Assembly: GCA_002840015.1 (NCBI GenBank)
Contig: PGZE01000018.1
Coordinates: forward strand, 52,768 to 116,767
DNA length: 64,000 bases
Direction: 5' to 3'
Source of the DNA: Gammaproteobacteria bacterium HGW-Gammaproteobacteria-2
GTDB taxonomy: Bacteria > Pseudomonadota > Gammaproteobacteria > Xanthomonadales > Xanthomonadaceae
The notes under the pieces: model-generated
What the model was told of the DNA's origin: nothing
Databases searched by the model: none
Seen by the model: the letters and a program-made list of their open reading frames with translations, nothing else
Position numbers and translations under genes: made by a program
In this document: positions 9,993 to 19,033 of the stretch, piece after piece
Position numbering within the stretch: position 1 is the stretch's first letter
Layout of the letters: each line of letters starts with the position of its first letter

Positions 9993-10469
9993 ATGAAGAT
10001 CGACATCGGCATCAACGAGAAGCAGCGCCGCAAAATTGCCGACGGATTGTCCCACTTCCTGGCCGACAGCTACACGCTGTATCTGAAAACCCACAATTTC
10101 CACTGGAATATCACCGGTCCGATGTTCAATACCTTGCATGTGATGTTCGAGCAGCAATACACCGAGGAATGGACCGCGCTCGACGATGTTGCCGAACGCA
10201 TCCGTGCCTTGGGCTTCAAGGCGCCCGGCTCGTACAGCGCCTTTGCCCGGTTGTCCAGCATCAAGGAAGACCCAGCCGGTGATGAAGTGCCGGACTGGAA
10301 GACCATGGTCAAGCAACTGGTACTCGGCAATGAAGCGGTGTGCCGCAGCGCGCGCAAGGTGCTCGAAAGCGCCAATGACGCCAACGATGAGCCCACGGCC
10401 GACTTGCTGACACAGCGCTTGGTCGTACACGAAAAAAACGCCTGGATGCTGCGTTCGCTGCTGGAATGA
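9993..10469 (+). CDS. dps: Dps-family ferritin-like DNA-protecting protein
   Basis: 158 residues. Dps forms a 12-subunit shell that oxidises Fe(II) with H2O2 and shields DNA under stress. The intersubunit ferroxidase residues are visible: His in 'KTHNFHWN' (residues 29-36), His in 'FNTLHVMFEQQY', and Asp/Glu in 'ALDDVAERIRALG'. Start ATG 9993 has a good ribosome site (GGGAGAA, 9980-9986). The upstream gap shared with hrpA is AT-rich, as expected for a stress promoter; no regulator site could be assigned with confidence. Confidence 0.93.
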   Translation: MKIDIGINEKQRRKIADGLSHFLADSYTLYLKTHNFHWNITGPMFNTLHVMFEQQYTEEWTALDDVAERIRALGFKAPGSYSAFARLSSIKEDPAGDEVPDWKTMVKQLVLGNEAVCRSARKVLESANDANDEPTADLLTQRLVVHEKNAWMLRSLLE

Positions 10470-10490
10470 CGCGACGCTGCGATTCCGGCT

Positions 10491-11769
10491 TCAGGCGCGT
10501 TGTGCCAGCAGGCCCTCGATCACATCGGGCGCACTGGGTATCGCAGCGGTCAGCACCTCGTGGCCATCTGCAGTAATCGCCACATCGTCCTCGATGCGAA
10601 TACCGATGCCCTGCCAGCGCGCCGGCACTTTGCTGCCCGGCGCAATGTAAATGCCAGGCTCGATGGTGCAGACGGTAATCACCGACATCGTGAACGTCCA
10701 GCCCAAGCCAGTGACCGGTTTTGTGCATGTAGAAAGCTTTGTAGCTTTCGCTGGCCAGGGCTTTTTTCAGGCTGCCTTTGAGCAAGCCCAGGCTCAGCAG
10801 ACCCTCAGTGATAACGGCCACCGCGGCTTCGTGGCCCGCGATCCAGCTACTGCCCGGGCGAGCGAGCGCCAATGCGGCATGCTGCGCTGCCAATACCAGG
10901 TCATAAAGCTGGCGCTGCTCAGCCGAGTAACGCCCATTGACCGGAAAGGTGCGGGTCACATCACAGGCATAGTTTTGATATTCGGCGCCGGCATCGATCA
11001 ACAATAACTCGCCATCGGCCAGCTTCTGGTTGTTGGCGATGTAATGCAGCACGCAGGCGCGGGCGCCGCCGCCAACGATAGGGTGATACGCCGGGTGCGC
11101 ATCATGGCGCCGGAACGCGTGCAACAAGGCGGCCTCTACCGCATATTCGTGTACCCCAACGCGGGCTGCGAGCATCGCCGCTGCATGTGCTTGCGCCGTA
11201 ATCGTTGCCGCATGCCGCATCAGCCGCAGTTCTGCGGCGCTCTTGAACAAACGCTGTTCGTGCAGCAAATGGCCCAGTTCCAGAAACTCGTGCGGTGGCT
11301 GCGCGCCGTGGCGCACTTGCGCGCGCACGCGGTTGACCCAACCCATCAGTTTGATGTCGAACTCGATATCGCGGCCGAAGTGATAGTAAACGCGGCTGCG
11401 GCCTTCCAGCAGACCCGGTAGGATTTCGTCCATATCATCGATCGGATAGGCGTCATCACAGCCGTATTGTTCAACTGCGCCTTCCGGGCCGGCGCGCGCA
11501 CCATCCCAGGATTCGCGCTCGGGATCGCGCTCACGGCAGAACATCAGCACCTCGCCATGGCTGCGCCCCGGCACCAGCACCAGCACCGCTTCGGGTTCCG
11601 GGAAGCCACTCAGATACCAGAAATCGCTGTCCTGACGATAGGGGTGATGGGTGTCGTTGCTGCGCACGCGCAGCGGCGCTGCCGGCAGTATGGCAATGGC
11701 ATCGTCACCGGCCATGCGCATCAGTTGCCGGCGACGGCGGACAAACTCCGTTGCCGCGATGCCAACCAT
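10491..11769 (-). pseudogene. pepP: Xaa-Pro aminopeptidase, frameshifted by an internal deletion
   Basis: The first frame runs from ATG 11769 (SD-like AAAGGCGA upstream; an in-frame ATG at 11811 and TTG at 11826 are alternatives) through the creatinase-like N-domain and into the pita-bread domain. Metal ligands Asp in 'LLLIDAGAEYQNY', Asp in 'CDVTRTFPVNG' and His in 'HWLGLDVHDVGDY' are present. Right after 'DVGDY' (about 10691) the protein continues only in another frame, 'TIEPGIYIAPGSK ... GIGIRIEDDVAIT', which carries the last two Glu ligands and ends at 10491. Compared with E. coli PepP, about 12 residues (roughly 35 nt net) are missing at the junction. As written, no complete enzyme is encoded. 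Real mutation or assembly error cannot be told apart here. Confidence 0.85.
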
Positions 11770-11822
11770 GCTTTCGCCTTTAGTCGCTCTACGTTGTGGC
11801 CGCGCATTCATGGCTGCGCGGC

Positions 11823-12359
11823 TCAATGCAATTCACGGCGCGTTTGCCGGCGCAGCACGCAATCGCCATGCAGTAGCAATGCGGCCACCCGGACAAACTC
11901 GATGACTTCGGCAAGCGCGGCTTCGTCGGCATCAGGATCATCGTAAGTAAAGGCACTGGATGCGATACGGCCCAGATCAGCCAAGGCTTCGTTCGATTCA
12001 TCGCTCAGCACATCGCTGCTGCCAGCAACCAGGCCGAAACCGCCGAGAAACCCACGGCACCAGTAAACCAGCGCATCCGCACGCAGTTCCAGTGCTTGCT
12101 CGTCGTCGGGCAGGAACAATTCAAAGCCGAAGTCGGGCGACTGCAACTGATCGCTGGTCGCCTGGAACAATTGCTGCAAGGCGTCGCCCGCAGCGCCTTC
12201 GAGCGCCAGCTGACTTAGCCAGTCCGTGCTGTGCGCCTCTCCGCCGGCACTGAGAAAACCACTCAATGAGCCGTGCAGCTCGGATGCATCAACCGCCAGG
12301 CGATTGCATTCAATGTCGGCCAGCACCATCGAATAGGCAGGTAATGTGCAATCGTTCAT
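11823..12359 (-). CDS. ygfB: UPF0149 (YgfB-like) protein
   Basis: 178 residues from ATG 12359 (an ATG at 12365 is two codons upstream). Hallmarks of the YgfB/YecA UPF0149 family are visible: 'ELHGSLSGFLSAGG', 'FLPDDEQALELRADALVYWCRGFLGGFG' and the acidic C-terminal half ending 'EVIEFVRVAALLLHGD'. The family is small, helical and cytosolic; E. coli YgfB has been linked to repression of a cell-wall amidase regulator in Pseudomonas, but the role here is unknown. Position directly upstream of pepP, with overlapping ends, is the conserved order in gammaproteobacteria and supports both calls. Confidence 0.88.
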   Translation of the reverse strand: MNDCTLPAYSMVLADIECNRLAVDASELHGSLSGFLSAGGEAHSTDWLSQLALEGAAGDALQQLFQATSDQLQSPDFGFELFLPDDEQALELRADALVYWCRGFLGGFGLVAGSSDVLSDESNEALADLGRIASSAFTYDDPDADEAALAEVIEFVRVAALLLHGDCVLRRQTRRELH

Positions 12360-12493
12360 AACCATTAGTCCAGCGAATCGAGAACAAATATTAACAGGGC
12401 ATATGTAGTGCTTGGCGATTGGCATGCGTGCAATTACACTCAACACGATGGATCAAACCCGTGCAGCGCTCCAGAATATGAACGTTTGAGCCG

Positions 12494-14821
12494 TTGAACA
12501 CGCCCAAGCCCAAGCGTACGCGCACCCATACGCCAGGATTGGCCGGCGTAACTGCGTCATGCTGTCCGCGCCTGCTGTACCTGCTTTTGGCCGCGCCACT
12601 GCCTGCACTTGCCGACACCGCTGAACGCACCATCTCGATCGGCCTTGAATGGCTGTTGGCGCTACTGGCGCTACTTATCAGCAGCCTGGTTATGCTGCGC
12701 TGGAGCGCCCGCCGTGCGTTACGCGAGCAGCGTAGCGAACACAACAGCGAATTGATCGAACGTGAAGAACGGCTCAGCCTGGCACTCTGGGGCTCTGGCG
12801 ACGAGTTCTGGGATTGGGATATCGCCCGCAACGAACTATTCCGTATCGGCGCGGATCGCCTGTTGGGTCATCCCAGCAATCTCGACAGCGTGTCGATCGA
12901 GAGTTGGCGCGATGAGCAGGTGCATCCCGACGATATTGCGCGGGTTGAAGCAGCCGTCACCGCGCACCTGGAGGGACGATCAGAGTTTTACGAAACCGAG
13001 CATCGTGTCCGCCACCGCTCAGGCCAGTGGGTCTGGGTGCGTTCGCGTGGCAAGATCGTGGCGCGTGATGATAACGGCAAGCCGACGCGAATTGCCGGTA
13101 CCGCCCGTGACATCTCGCAAGATCGGCGAGTCGCACGCGAACGTCGCATCGCCAGCGAGGTACTGCGCTCGATGGGCGAAGCGGTGGCGGTGATCGATCT
13201 TGACTTCAACTTCGTATCGGTCAACCCGGCGTTTTCGCGGATCACCGGTTATCTCGAAGAACAGGTCATCGGCCGCCCCAGCGCGCTGCTGGACAGCGTG
13301 CAACACCAACCCGATTTTTACCAGAAAATCCGTGCGCAGCTGGTTGCCGATGGTCGCTGGGCCGGTGAAATGTGGCAGCGGCGCAAGGACGGCGAAGAGT
13401 TTCTTGGCCAGATCGAAATATCCGAAGTCGCCGATGGCGAGCACGAGCGCAGCCACTTTGTTGCCGTGCTTACCGACATCACCGACACCAAACGCTTTGA
13501 ACAGGAACTGCGCTACCTCGCCAACTACGACAATCTCACTGGCCTGGCCAATCGTGCGCTGCTCTCCGAACGACTGGCCCATGCCATCGTACGGGCTCGC
13601 CGGCAGGACAGTCGCGTGGCGATCCTGTTTCTTGATCTGGATCGTTTCAAGGACATCAACGACTCGCTTGGCCACTCGGTGGGTGATCGCATCCTGAAAG
13701 CGGTTGCAGCGCGATTGTTGGCTGCTGCCGGCGGAAACGATACCGTGGCGCGCCTGAGTGGTGATGAGTTCACCCTGGTGCTGGAGGATATTCATGATAT
13801 CGCTGCCGTGGAACGCAAGGCACAGCTCATTATTGACAGTTTTACCGCCTCGCTGGATATCGACGATCAACGCGACGTAATCATCTCGCCATCGATTGGC
13901 ATCAGCCTGTATCCCGACCATGGACTGGTGCCAACCGATCTACTCAAGTGCGCCGACACCGCGATGTATCAGGCCAAGGCCAGTGGCCGCAATACATTTC
14001 AGTTTTACACCGAAGCCATGGATGCGGTGGCCCGTGATCGCGCGTTGATGGCCGGCGCCTTGCGCAAGGCCCTGGATCGCGGCGAGTTCCGTTTGCTGTT
14101 TCAACCCAAGCTCGACCTGGCCACCGGCAACATCACTGGCGTGGAAGCGCTATTGCGCTGGCACAGTGCCGAACTGGGCGATATTCCGCCCGCCGTGTTC
14201 ATCCCGATTGCCGAAGAAACCGCTTTGATTGTGCCAATCGGCGAGTGGGTATTGCGTGAATCGCTGGTCACACTCAAGCGCTGGCGCCACAGCGGCCTGA
14301 ACGATATCACCATGGCGATCAATGTGTCGGTATTGCAATTGCTGCGCGCCAACCTGCCTGAATTGCTTTTGCAGATGACTACTGAGCTGCAAGTGCCTGC
14401 CAACCGCGTGGAGCTGGAAATTACCGAAAGCATGGTAATGGCCAAAGCCGAACAAACCAATACCGCACTCAATGCATTGCGCCAGATCGGCGCCACGATC
14501 GCCATTGACGACTTCGGTACGGGCTATTCTTCGCTGGTGTATCTCAAGCGGCTGCCGATCGACACCTTGAAGATCGACAAAGAGTTTGTCGGCGACCTCA
14601 GCTGCGACCCCGATGATGCCGCGATCACCGCCACAGTGATCACCATGGCCCACTCGCTTGGCCTGAAGGTTGTCGCTGAAGGCGTGGAAACCCAAGAGCA
14701 GATGGACTATCTGCGCGATCACGGCTGCGATGCGATCCAGGGATTCTGGTTGTCGCCACCACTGGATGCCCATCACTGCCTCGCGTTCATGCGCAGTTGG
14801 CAGCCGGCAAGCACCGTATGA
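12494..14821 (+). CDS. Membrane PAS-GGDEF-EAL cyclic-di-GMP protein
   Basis: 775 residues, TTG start. After a signal-like segment ending 'LPALADT' and a membrane helix (about residues 54-72) come two PAS/PAC modules (about 85-215 and 220-340), a GGDEF domain and an EAL domain. The GGDEF signature reads SGDEF ('ARLSGDEFTLVLE'), a one-residue change from the consensus, so cyclase activity is uncertain. The EAL domain keeps 'VEALLRW', 'ELEITESM', 'IDDFGTGYSSLVYLK' and 'VVAEGVET', the residues needed for phosphodiesterase activity. It probably senses a signal through PAS and mainly hydrolyses c-di-GMP. It interrupts the otherwise conserved ygfB-zapA order. Confidence 0.9.
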   Translation: MNTPKPKRTRTHTPGLAGVTASCCPRLLYLLLAAPLPALADTAERTISIGLEWLLALLALLISSLVMLRWSARRALREQRSEHNSELIEREERLSLALWGSGDEFWDWDIARNELFRIGADRLLGHPSNLDSVSIESWRDEQVHPDDIARVEAAVTAHLEGRSEFYETEHRVRHRSGQWVWVRSRGKIVARDDNGKPTRIAGTARDISQDRRVARERRIASEVLRSMGEAVAVIDLDFNFVSVNPAFSRITGYLEEQVIGRPSALLDSVQHQPDFYQKIRAQLVADGRWAGEMWQRRKDGEEFLGQIEISEVADGEHERSHFVAVLTDITDTKRFEQELRYLANYDNLTGLANRALLSERLAHAIVRARRQDSRVAILFLDLDRFKDINDSLGHSVGDRILKAVAARLLAAAGGNDTVARLSGDEFTLVLEDIHDIAAVERKAQLIIDSFTASLDIDDQRDVIISPSIGISLYPDHGLVPTDLLKCADTAMYQAKASGRNTFQFYTEAMDAVARDRALMAGALRKALDRGEFRLLFQPKLDLATGNITGVEALLRWHSAELGDIPPAVFIPIAEETALIVPIGEWVLRESLVTLKRWRHSGLNDITMAINVSVLQLLRANLPELLLQMTTELQVPANRVELEITESMVMAKAEQTNTALNALRQIGATIAIDDFGTGYSSLVYLKRLPIDTLKIDKEFVGDLSCDPDDAAITATVITMAHSLGLKVVAEGVETQEQMDYLRDHGCDAIQGFWLSPPLDAHHCLAFMRSWQPASTV

Positions 14822-14885
14822 ACCGCCCCGGGTTTGTACGCCATATTGACCGCCGCTCCCGCCACAGCCTATTGTTGGCATCCGC

Positions 14886-15104
14886 ATGAACGCCGCCACG
14901 CCCACATCCATGGAAATCCTCACTTCCCGTCTGGAGCAAGTGCTGGACTTGTGTCGCCGATTGGCTGAAGAAAATCGCAGCCTGCGCACCAGTCAAGAGC
15001 AACTGATTGGCGAACGGGCAAACCTGCTGTCCAAAAGCGAGCAAGCACGCGCGCGTGTGGATGCCATGATTCAACGCCTCAAATCGCTGGAGCAAAACCC
15101 GTGA
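14886..15104 (+). CDS. Small coiled-coil protein upstream of zapA (TIGR02449 type)
   Basis: 72 residues, almost entirely alpha-helical with heptad-like leucines ('ILTSRLEQVLDLCRRLAEENRSLR'). It has the size and position of the TIGR02449 family found just before zapA in many gammaproteobacteria, sometimes compared with ZapB. Its stop overlaps the zapA GTG start (GTGA, 15101-15104), so the two are translationally coupled. A cell-division role is inferred from context only. Confidence 0.7.
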   Translation: MNAATPTSMEILTSRLEQVLDLCRRLAEENRSLRTSQEQLIGERANLLSKSEQARARVDAMIQRLKSLEQNP

Positions 15105-15400
15105 GCGAGGCCGTAAGCCTGCACATTCTGGATCGTGAATACACCGTCGGCTGTGCCGATGGTGAGCGCGACAGCCTGATATCCGCCGCGCGCTTGCTCG
15201 ACGAAAAAATGCGCGAGGTGCGAAATGGCAACCGCATGGCATCAATCGACCGCATCGCCATCCTGGCCGCCCTCGACATTGCCCATGAGTTTGAACAAGT
15301 GAGCAAAGCCCATGCTGCACGCGATCAAGCGCTTGAAACCGCCATCTCGCGGCTAACCCAACGCCTGGATGATGTGCTGGCGGCCAGTCATCTGGTGTAG
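15101..15400 (+). CDS. zapA: Cell division protein ZapA
   Basis: 99 residues from GTG 15101. ZapA binds FtsZ and promotes bundling of the Z-ring. The N-terminal globular part contains 'LHILDREYTVGCADGERDSLISAARLL', a close match to the family (I-x-I-x-x-x-x-Y-x-V-x-C-x-x-x-E). The C-terminal part, 'RMASIDRIAILAALDIAHEF' and beyond, forms the dimer coiled coil. The following 6S RNA and ygfA reproduce the conserved zapA-ssrS-ygfA order, which confirms the call. Confidence 0.88.
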   Translation: MSEAVSLHILDREYTVGCADGERDSLISAARLLDEKMREVRNGNRMASIDRIAILAALDIAHEFEQVSKAHAARDQALETAISRLTQRLDDVLAASHLV

Positions 15401-15479
15401 TGTTTAATTTGGCAGTCTGTCTTTTAGCTACTTCGCGGCATGCATCACATCACAATCACCCGCCGGGGCTATACTGTGC

Positions 15480-15667
15480 GCGCATCCTCTGCCGTGTTCG
15501 GCAGCTTGCGCTAACATTTGCCTTGACCCTTAATAAGCGACCCCGGGGGCGTCACCCCAGCCCTGTGTGCATGTCCGCCCCGTTGCGGAAAGCCTGATCG
15601 GCTGGAAGCGTTCCCACCTGATCCTCTGGATCAAGGTCGTTCGCACGCACCGGCATGGCGGAGGATG
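15480..15667 (+). ncRNA. ssrS: 6S RNA
   Basis: The gap between zapA and ygfA is the standard location of 6S RNA, which binds sigma-70 RNA polymerase in stationary phase. A perfect 14-bp closing stem is visible, with GU pairs: CATCCTCTGCCGTG (15483-15496) against CATGGCGGAGGATG (15653-15666). A TATACT -10 element sits at 15469-15474, seven or so bases before the predicted 5' end. The interior has the CCCCGGGG/GGTT-rich side and unpaired centre expected. Length is about 186 nt, usual for the family. Exact ends are estimated from the stem. Confidence 0.85.
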
Positions 15668-15675
15668 TTTCTTCA

Positions 15676-16251
15676 GTGCATCCGCACACGACACTTAGAA
15701 CCACGATGAAGGCCCGGCGCGCAGCGCTTTCTGCAGCGCAGCGTGTGCGCTGTGCGCAAGCTGTCGCCAGGCACTTGTTTGATGGCCAGGCACTAGGTAC
15801 AGCGAGCCGTATCGCCGGCTACTGGGCGATAGCTGGCGAATTGCCGCTCAATGCTGTTGCCGCGCGCATCAGCGCGCCGGCCAGTTATCTGCTGCCTCGT
15901 CTCGCCCCGGAGGGTCAGCTGCGCTTCGCACCGTGGGCGCCCACCGTGGAACTGCTACCCAACCGCTACGGCATTCCCGAGCCCGACATCGCGCTGGCCG
16001 ACTGCCTGGGGCCCGATCAACTCGACGTGGTGCTGGTGCCGCTGTTGGCGTTCGATTTGCAAGGCAACCGGCTGGGCATGGGTGGCGGCTGGTATGATCG
16101 CAGCTTCGCATTTCGCCTGCACGGCCAGCCAATGCCGCTTCTGATCGGCATTGGCTATGCCTTTCAGCAGGTCGATGCGCTGGCCGCACAAACATGGGAT
16201 GTGCCGCTCGACGCGGTAGTTACCGAGCGCGGCTATCTCCGGCTGCGCTGA
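15676..16251 (+). CDS. ygfA: 5-formyltetrahydrofolate cyclo-ligase
   Basis: 191 residues from GTG 15676. The enzyme uses ATP to convert 5-formyl-THF to 5,10-methenyl-THF, and is typically encoded next to 6S RNA. Family marks are 'MKARRAALSAAQRVRCAQAV', 'RIAGYWAIAGELPL', 'LLPRL', 'NRYGIPEP' and the glycine-rich 'GNRLGMGGGWYDRSF' phosphate-binding region. An earlier ATG at 15655 would lie inside the 6S RNA stem, so it is not used; GTG 15676 has GGAGG at 15660-15664, while ATG 15706 is a shorter alternative. Its message is probably co-transcribed with 6S RNA, as in E. coli. Confidence 0.85.
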   Translation: MHPHTTLRTTMKARRAALSAAQRVRCAQAVARHLFDGQALGTASRIAGYWAIAGELPLNAVAARISAPASYLLPRLAPEGQLRFAPWAPTVELLPNRYGIPEPDIALADCLGPDQLDVVLVPLLAFDLQGNRLGMGGGWYDRSFAFRLHGQPMPLLIGIGYAFQQVDALAAQTWDVPLDAVVTERGYLRLR

Positions 16252-16279
16252 TTCGAACGTACAGGAGCAGCAAGCATCA

Positions 16280-16744
16280 ATGGCAATGTGGTTGATGAAG
16301 TCCGAGCCCGAAGAGTTTTCGATCGAGGCCCTGGCCAAGGTTGCCCGGGAACCCTGGAGCGGTGTTCGCAATTATCAGGCGCGCAACTTCATGCGCGACG
16401 CCATGCGCAAGGGCGACAAGGTACTTTTCTATCATTCCAACTGCGCCCAGCCGGGTGTGGTCGGTATTGCGGAAGTGGCGAGTGCGGCATATCCCGACCC
16501 AACCCAGTTCGATCCCGACAGCGAATACTACGACCCGAAATCAACACCATCGGCTCCGCGCTGGTTGTTGGTGGATATCGCTTTCGTGCGCCAGCTCAAA
16601 CGCGTGATTACGCTCGATGAAATCCGCAACCAGGCTGGTCAACTGGGCGATTTCGCCCTGATCCGGCGTGGCAACCGGCTATCGGTGATGCCGGTGAGCG
16701 CATCGCAGTATCAACACATCCTTGCACTGGAGCATGCCGCATGA
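16280..16744 (+). CDS. EVE-domain protein (Thy28-like)
   Basis: 154 residues. '[15 protein letters not shown]', '[29 protein letters not shown]' and 'GVVGIAEV' are the signature blocks of EVE domains, a PUA-like fold that reads modified bases in RNA or DNA. Bacterial single-domain EVE proteins are widespread housekeeping-type genes often next to ygfA/rpiA, and their ligand is usually unknown. The last four bases overlap rpiA (ATGA), so both are probably one transcript. SD-like AGGAGC lies upstream of the ATG. Confidence 0.9.
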   Translation: MAMWLMKSEPEEFSIEALAKVAREPWSGVRNYQARNFMRDAMRKGDKVLFYHSNCAQPGVVGIAEVASAAYPDPTQFDPDSEYYDPKSTPSAPRWLLVDIAFVRQLKRVITLDEIRNQAGQLGDFALIRRGNRLSVMPVSASQYQHILALEHAA

Positions 16745-17391
16745 GTAGCAACGCAGATGCGCAAAAACGCCAGGCCGCCGAACTGGCACTGACGTTTGTC
16801 GAGGAAGGCAGCATCGTTGGCGTCGGTACCGGCTCCACTGTGGCGCACTTCATCCGTGGTTTGGGCACCATGCGCGATCGCATCGAAGGCGCAGTTTCAA
16901 GCTCAGAACAAAGCACGGCACTGCTTGCGCAACTGGGTATCCCGGTGTTCGACCTCAACGCGGTAGGGCCGCTGGCGCTGTATGTCGATGGCGCCGATGA
17001 GTGCGACCCGCATAAATGCCTGATCAAGGGCGGAGGCGCGGCATTGACGCGCGAAAAGATCATCGCCGCCGCCAGCAAACGCTTTGTGTGCATCATCGAT
17101 GCCGGCAAGCAGGTGTCGGTGCTGGGACGCTTCCCGTTGCCGGTGGAAGTGATACCGATGGCGCGTAGCCACGTTGCCCGCGAACTGGCGCTACGTGGCG
17201 GACAGCCAGCATGGCGCGAAGGCGTGGTGACCGATAACGGCAACTGGATTCTCGATGTGCACAACCTGCACATCAACGACCCGGTGAAGATGGAAACCGA
17301 CATCAACCAGATCGTCGGCGTGGTCAGCGTCGGCCTGTTTGCCCGCCGCGCGGCCGATATTGTGATCGTGGGTGATCGCGTACTGCCCTGA
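16741..17391 (+). CDS. rpiA: Ribose-5-phosphate isomerase A
   Basis: 216 residues, normal length. RpiA interconverts ribose-5-phosphate and ribulose-5-phosphate in the pentose phosphate pathway. The substrate-binding loops are intact: '[12 protein letters not shown]' (about residues 27-38), 'DGADECDP' with the catalytic-site acids, and '[12 protein letters not shown]' with the active-site Lys. Start ATG overlaps the EVE gene stop by four bases. The stop codon itself lies in a hairpin shared with the convergent bfr gene. Confidence 0.95.
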   Translation: MSSNADAQKRQAAELALTFVEEGSIVGVGTGSTVAHFIRGLGTMRDRIEGAVSSSEQSTALLAQLGIPVFDLNAVGPLALYVDGADECDPHKCLIKGGGAALTREKIIAAASKRFVCIIDAGKQVSVLGRFPLPVEVIPMARSHVARELALRGGQPAWREGVVTDNGNWILDVHNLHINDPVKMETDINQIVGVVSVGLFARRAADIVIVGDRVLP

Positions 17392-17406
17392 TCGCGCTCA
17401 GGGCAG
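17383..17406. terminator. Hairpin between rpiA and bfr
   Basis: CTGCCCTGA (17383-17391) pairs perfectly with TCAGGGCAG (17398-17406) around a six-base loop. It includes the rpiA stop codon and lies just before the bfr stop, between convergent genes, so it may act in both directions. There is no clear U-tract, so intrinsic termination is only likely. Confidence 0.45.
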
Positions 17407-17412
17407 TTCGTC

Positions 17413-17877
17413 TCAGAGCTTGCTTTGCAGGTAAATCTGCACGCCCAATCGCGCAATCAGATCCAGTTGTGTTTCGATCCAGTCGATGTGTTCTTCTTCC
17501 GATTCCAGAATGGATACCAGCAATTCGCGGCTAGGGTAGTCGGCCACCGACTCACAATAGGCAATGCCCTCACGCAACGCCGGCAGGGCCTCGCGTTCCA
17601 GGCGCAAATCGCACTGCAAGGCTTCTTCGGGCGTCTCACCGATCTGCAGCTTACCCAGGTTCTGCAAATTGGGCAGGCCCTCAAGAAACAGAATCCGCTC
17701 GATCAGTTGATCGGCGTGCTTCATCTCATCGATCGATTCGTGATGCTCATGTTCGGCCAGCGCCTTCAGACCCCAGTTGGCGAACATTTTGGCGTGCAGA
17801 AAATACTGATTGATGGCAACCAGCTCGTTGTACAGCGCCTTGTTGAGAAACTCGACGACTTTCGCGTCACCTTTCAT
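17413..17877 (-). CDS. bfr: Bacterioferritin
   Basis: 154 residues from ATG 17877 (the frame extends upstream but without family match). Bfr is a 24-subunit haem-containing iron store. Ferroxidase ligands are visible: Glu in '[11 protein letters not shown]', Glu and His in '[13 protein letters not shown]', Glu and His in '[13 protein letters not shown]'. The Met of 'DEMKH' is the expected haem axial ligand. bfd lies just upstream on the same strand, so storage and release of iron are likely co-regulated. No Fur box was confidently identified in the 107-bp gap. Confidence 0.94.
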   Translation of the reverse strand: MKGDAKVVEFLNKALYNELVAINQYFLHAKMFANWGLKALAEHEHHESIDEMKHADQLIERILFLEGLPNLQNLGKLQIGETPEEALQCDLRLEREALPALREGIAYCESVADYPSRELLVSILESEEEHIDWIETQLDLIARLGVQIYLQSKL

Positions 17878-17984
17878 TTTGTCGCTCCCATGCAACGCAT
17901 CGCCCGAACCAGGCAATGCTCTTGAGTCAGGTGACTATAACGAAGATGCGACTTGGCGACACGCCTCACGCCAATGCACTGTGA

Positions 17985-18179
17985 TCAGGCGGCTTCGCTC
18001 TGCGGTTGGCGCAATACCGCCACGGCGTCAGCAAGCACATCGTGTGCTGCTTTTTTGCAGCAACCACAGGTTGTACCACAACCGGTACGTGCGCCCAGCT
18101 CAGCCATGTCGGTGCAGCCCAGCAAAGCCGCACGCTGAATGTCACGGTCGGTCACGCCATTGCACACGCACACGTACAT
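17985..18179 (-). CDS. bfd: Bacterioferritin-associated ferredoxin
   Basis: 64 residues from ATG 18179. Bfd reduces the iron core of bacterioferritin so that Fe(II) can leave. The [2Fe-2S] pattern is clear: C4 and C6 in 'MYVCVCNGVTDRDI' and the CxxC pair in 'GCGTTCGCC'. Length and the adjacent bfr gene agree. The longer frame starting at 18299 has no family match and is not used. Confidence 0.92.
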   Translation of the reverse strand: MYVCVCNGVTDRDIQRAALLGCTDMAELGARTGCGTTCGCCKKAAHDVLADAVAVLRQPQSEAA

Positions 18180-18234
18180 GGGACTGCTCCTGCCAAGCGA
18201 GGCAGACTCATTTGAACGCGAATGCGAACGATTG

Positions 18235-18816
18235 TCAATAGCGGCTGTTGATATGCGTCCTGGCAGCCCCTCGTACTGCGGGGCCGTGGCCGGGAACACC
18301 CGATAGCTCGGGCTTGCGGTTCATGATCGCCGCAGCGGTTGCCACCGCATCCGCAGCCGGCGCCAGATGCAGCAGCGCATTCCAGTAAACCTCGCGCTTG
18401 AAGTTGACCACGTGCTCCAGTGGGTACCAAAAATCCACCCACCGCCACGAGTCGAACTCCGGCTTGCCGGTTGCATCGAGCCGCACATCGCGATCATCAC
18501 CCAGCATGCGCAACAAAAACCACACCTGCTTTTGCCCGATGCACAAGGGTTTGCTGCCGGCGCGCAAACAGCGCCGCGGCAAGCGGTAGCGCAGCCAGCC
18601 GGGGGTGGTGCCGAGCACATCGACCTGATGTTGCTGTAACCCGGTCTCTTCGTGCAGTTCGCGGTACATGGCTTCCAGCGGCGTCTCGTCGCTGTTCATG
18701 CCGCCCTGCGGAAACTGCCAGCCATCACGCTGCAAGCGCCGCGCCCAGAATACCTGGCCACTGGCATGCAACAACACGATACCCACATTTGGACGAAAAC
18801 CGTCGGGATCGATCAT
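18235..18816 (-). CDS. rppH: RNA pyrophosphohydrolase
   Basis: 193 residues from ATG 18816 ('[20 protein letters not shown]', the canonical N-terminus). RppH removes pyrophosphate from 5'-triphosphate RNA ends and so starts mRNA decay. The Nudix box is intact: [20 protein letters not shown], followed by TGL. 'GWQFPQGG', '[10 protein letters not shown]' and '[12 protein letters not shown]' are also family-typical. The frame extends 56 codons upstream, with no homology. Confidence 0.94.
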   Translation of the reverse strand: MIDPDGFRPNVGIVLLHASGQVFWARRLQRDGWQFPQGGMNSDETPLEAMYRELHEETGLQQHQVDVLGTTPGWLRYRLPRRCLRAGSKPLCIGQKQVWFLLRMLGDDRDVRLDATGKPEFDSWRWVDFWYPLEHVVNFKREVYWNALLHLAPAADAVATAAAIMNRKPELSGVPGHGPAVRGAARTHINSRY

Positions 18817-18951
18817 GGAACCGACTCCGAATTCATTGCCTGAGACTGTGCCACGACACGCCGCATGGCACAAGGCAAACGCCCTTGCATTGACAGCAGC
18901 CCCCTGCGCATGGACAATTCCCGGCTCGCTCGGAGCAGCGCTGCTCCCCGT

Positions 18952-19028
18952 GGCTATGTAGCTCAGCCGGTTAGAGCACAGCACTCATAATGCTGGGGTC
19001 GGTGGTTCGAGTCCACCCATAGCCACCA
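18952..19028 (+). tRNA. tRNA-Met (CAT anticodon), elongator type
   Basis: A complete cloverleaf can be folded: acceptor stem GGCTATG (18952-18958) with CATAGCC (19018-19024), D-arm with AGCTCAG...GGTTAGAGC, anticodon loop CTCATAA, T-arm GGTGG-TTCGAGT-CCACC, and encoded CCA (19026-19028). The paired first position argues against initiator tRNA. A CAT anticodon can also belong to a tRNA-Ile read after lysidine modification, but the overall sequence resembles E. coli elongator tRNA-Met. Confidence 0.93.
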
Positions 19029-19033
19029 TCTGC

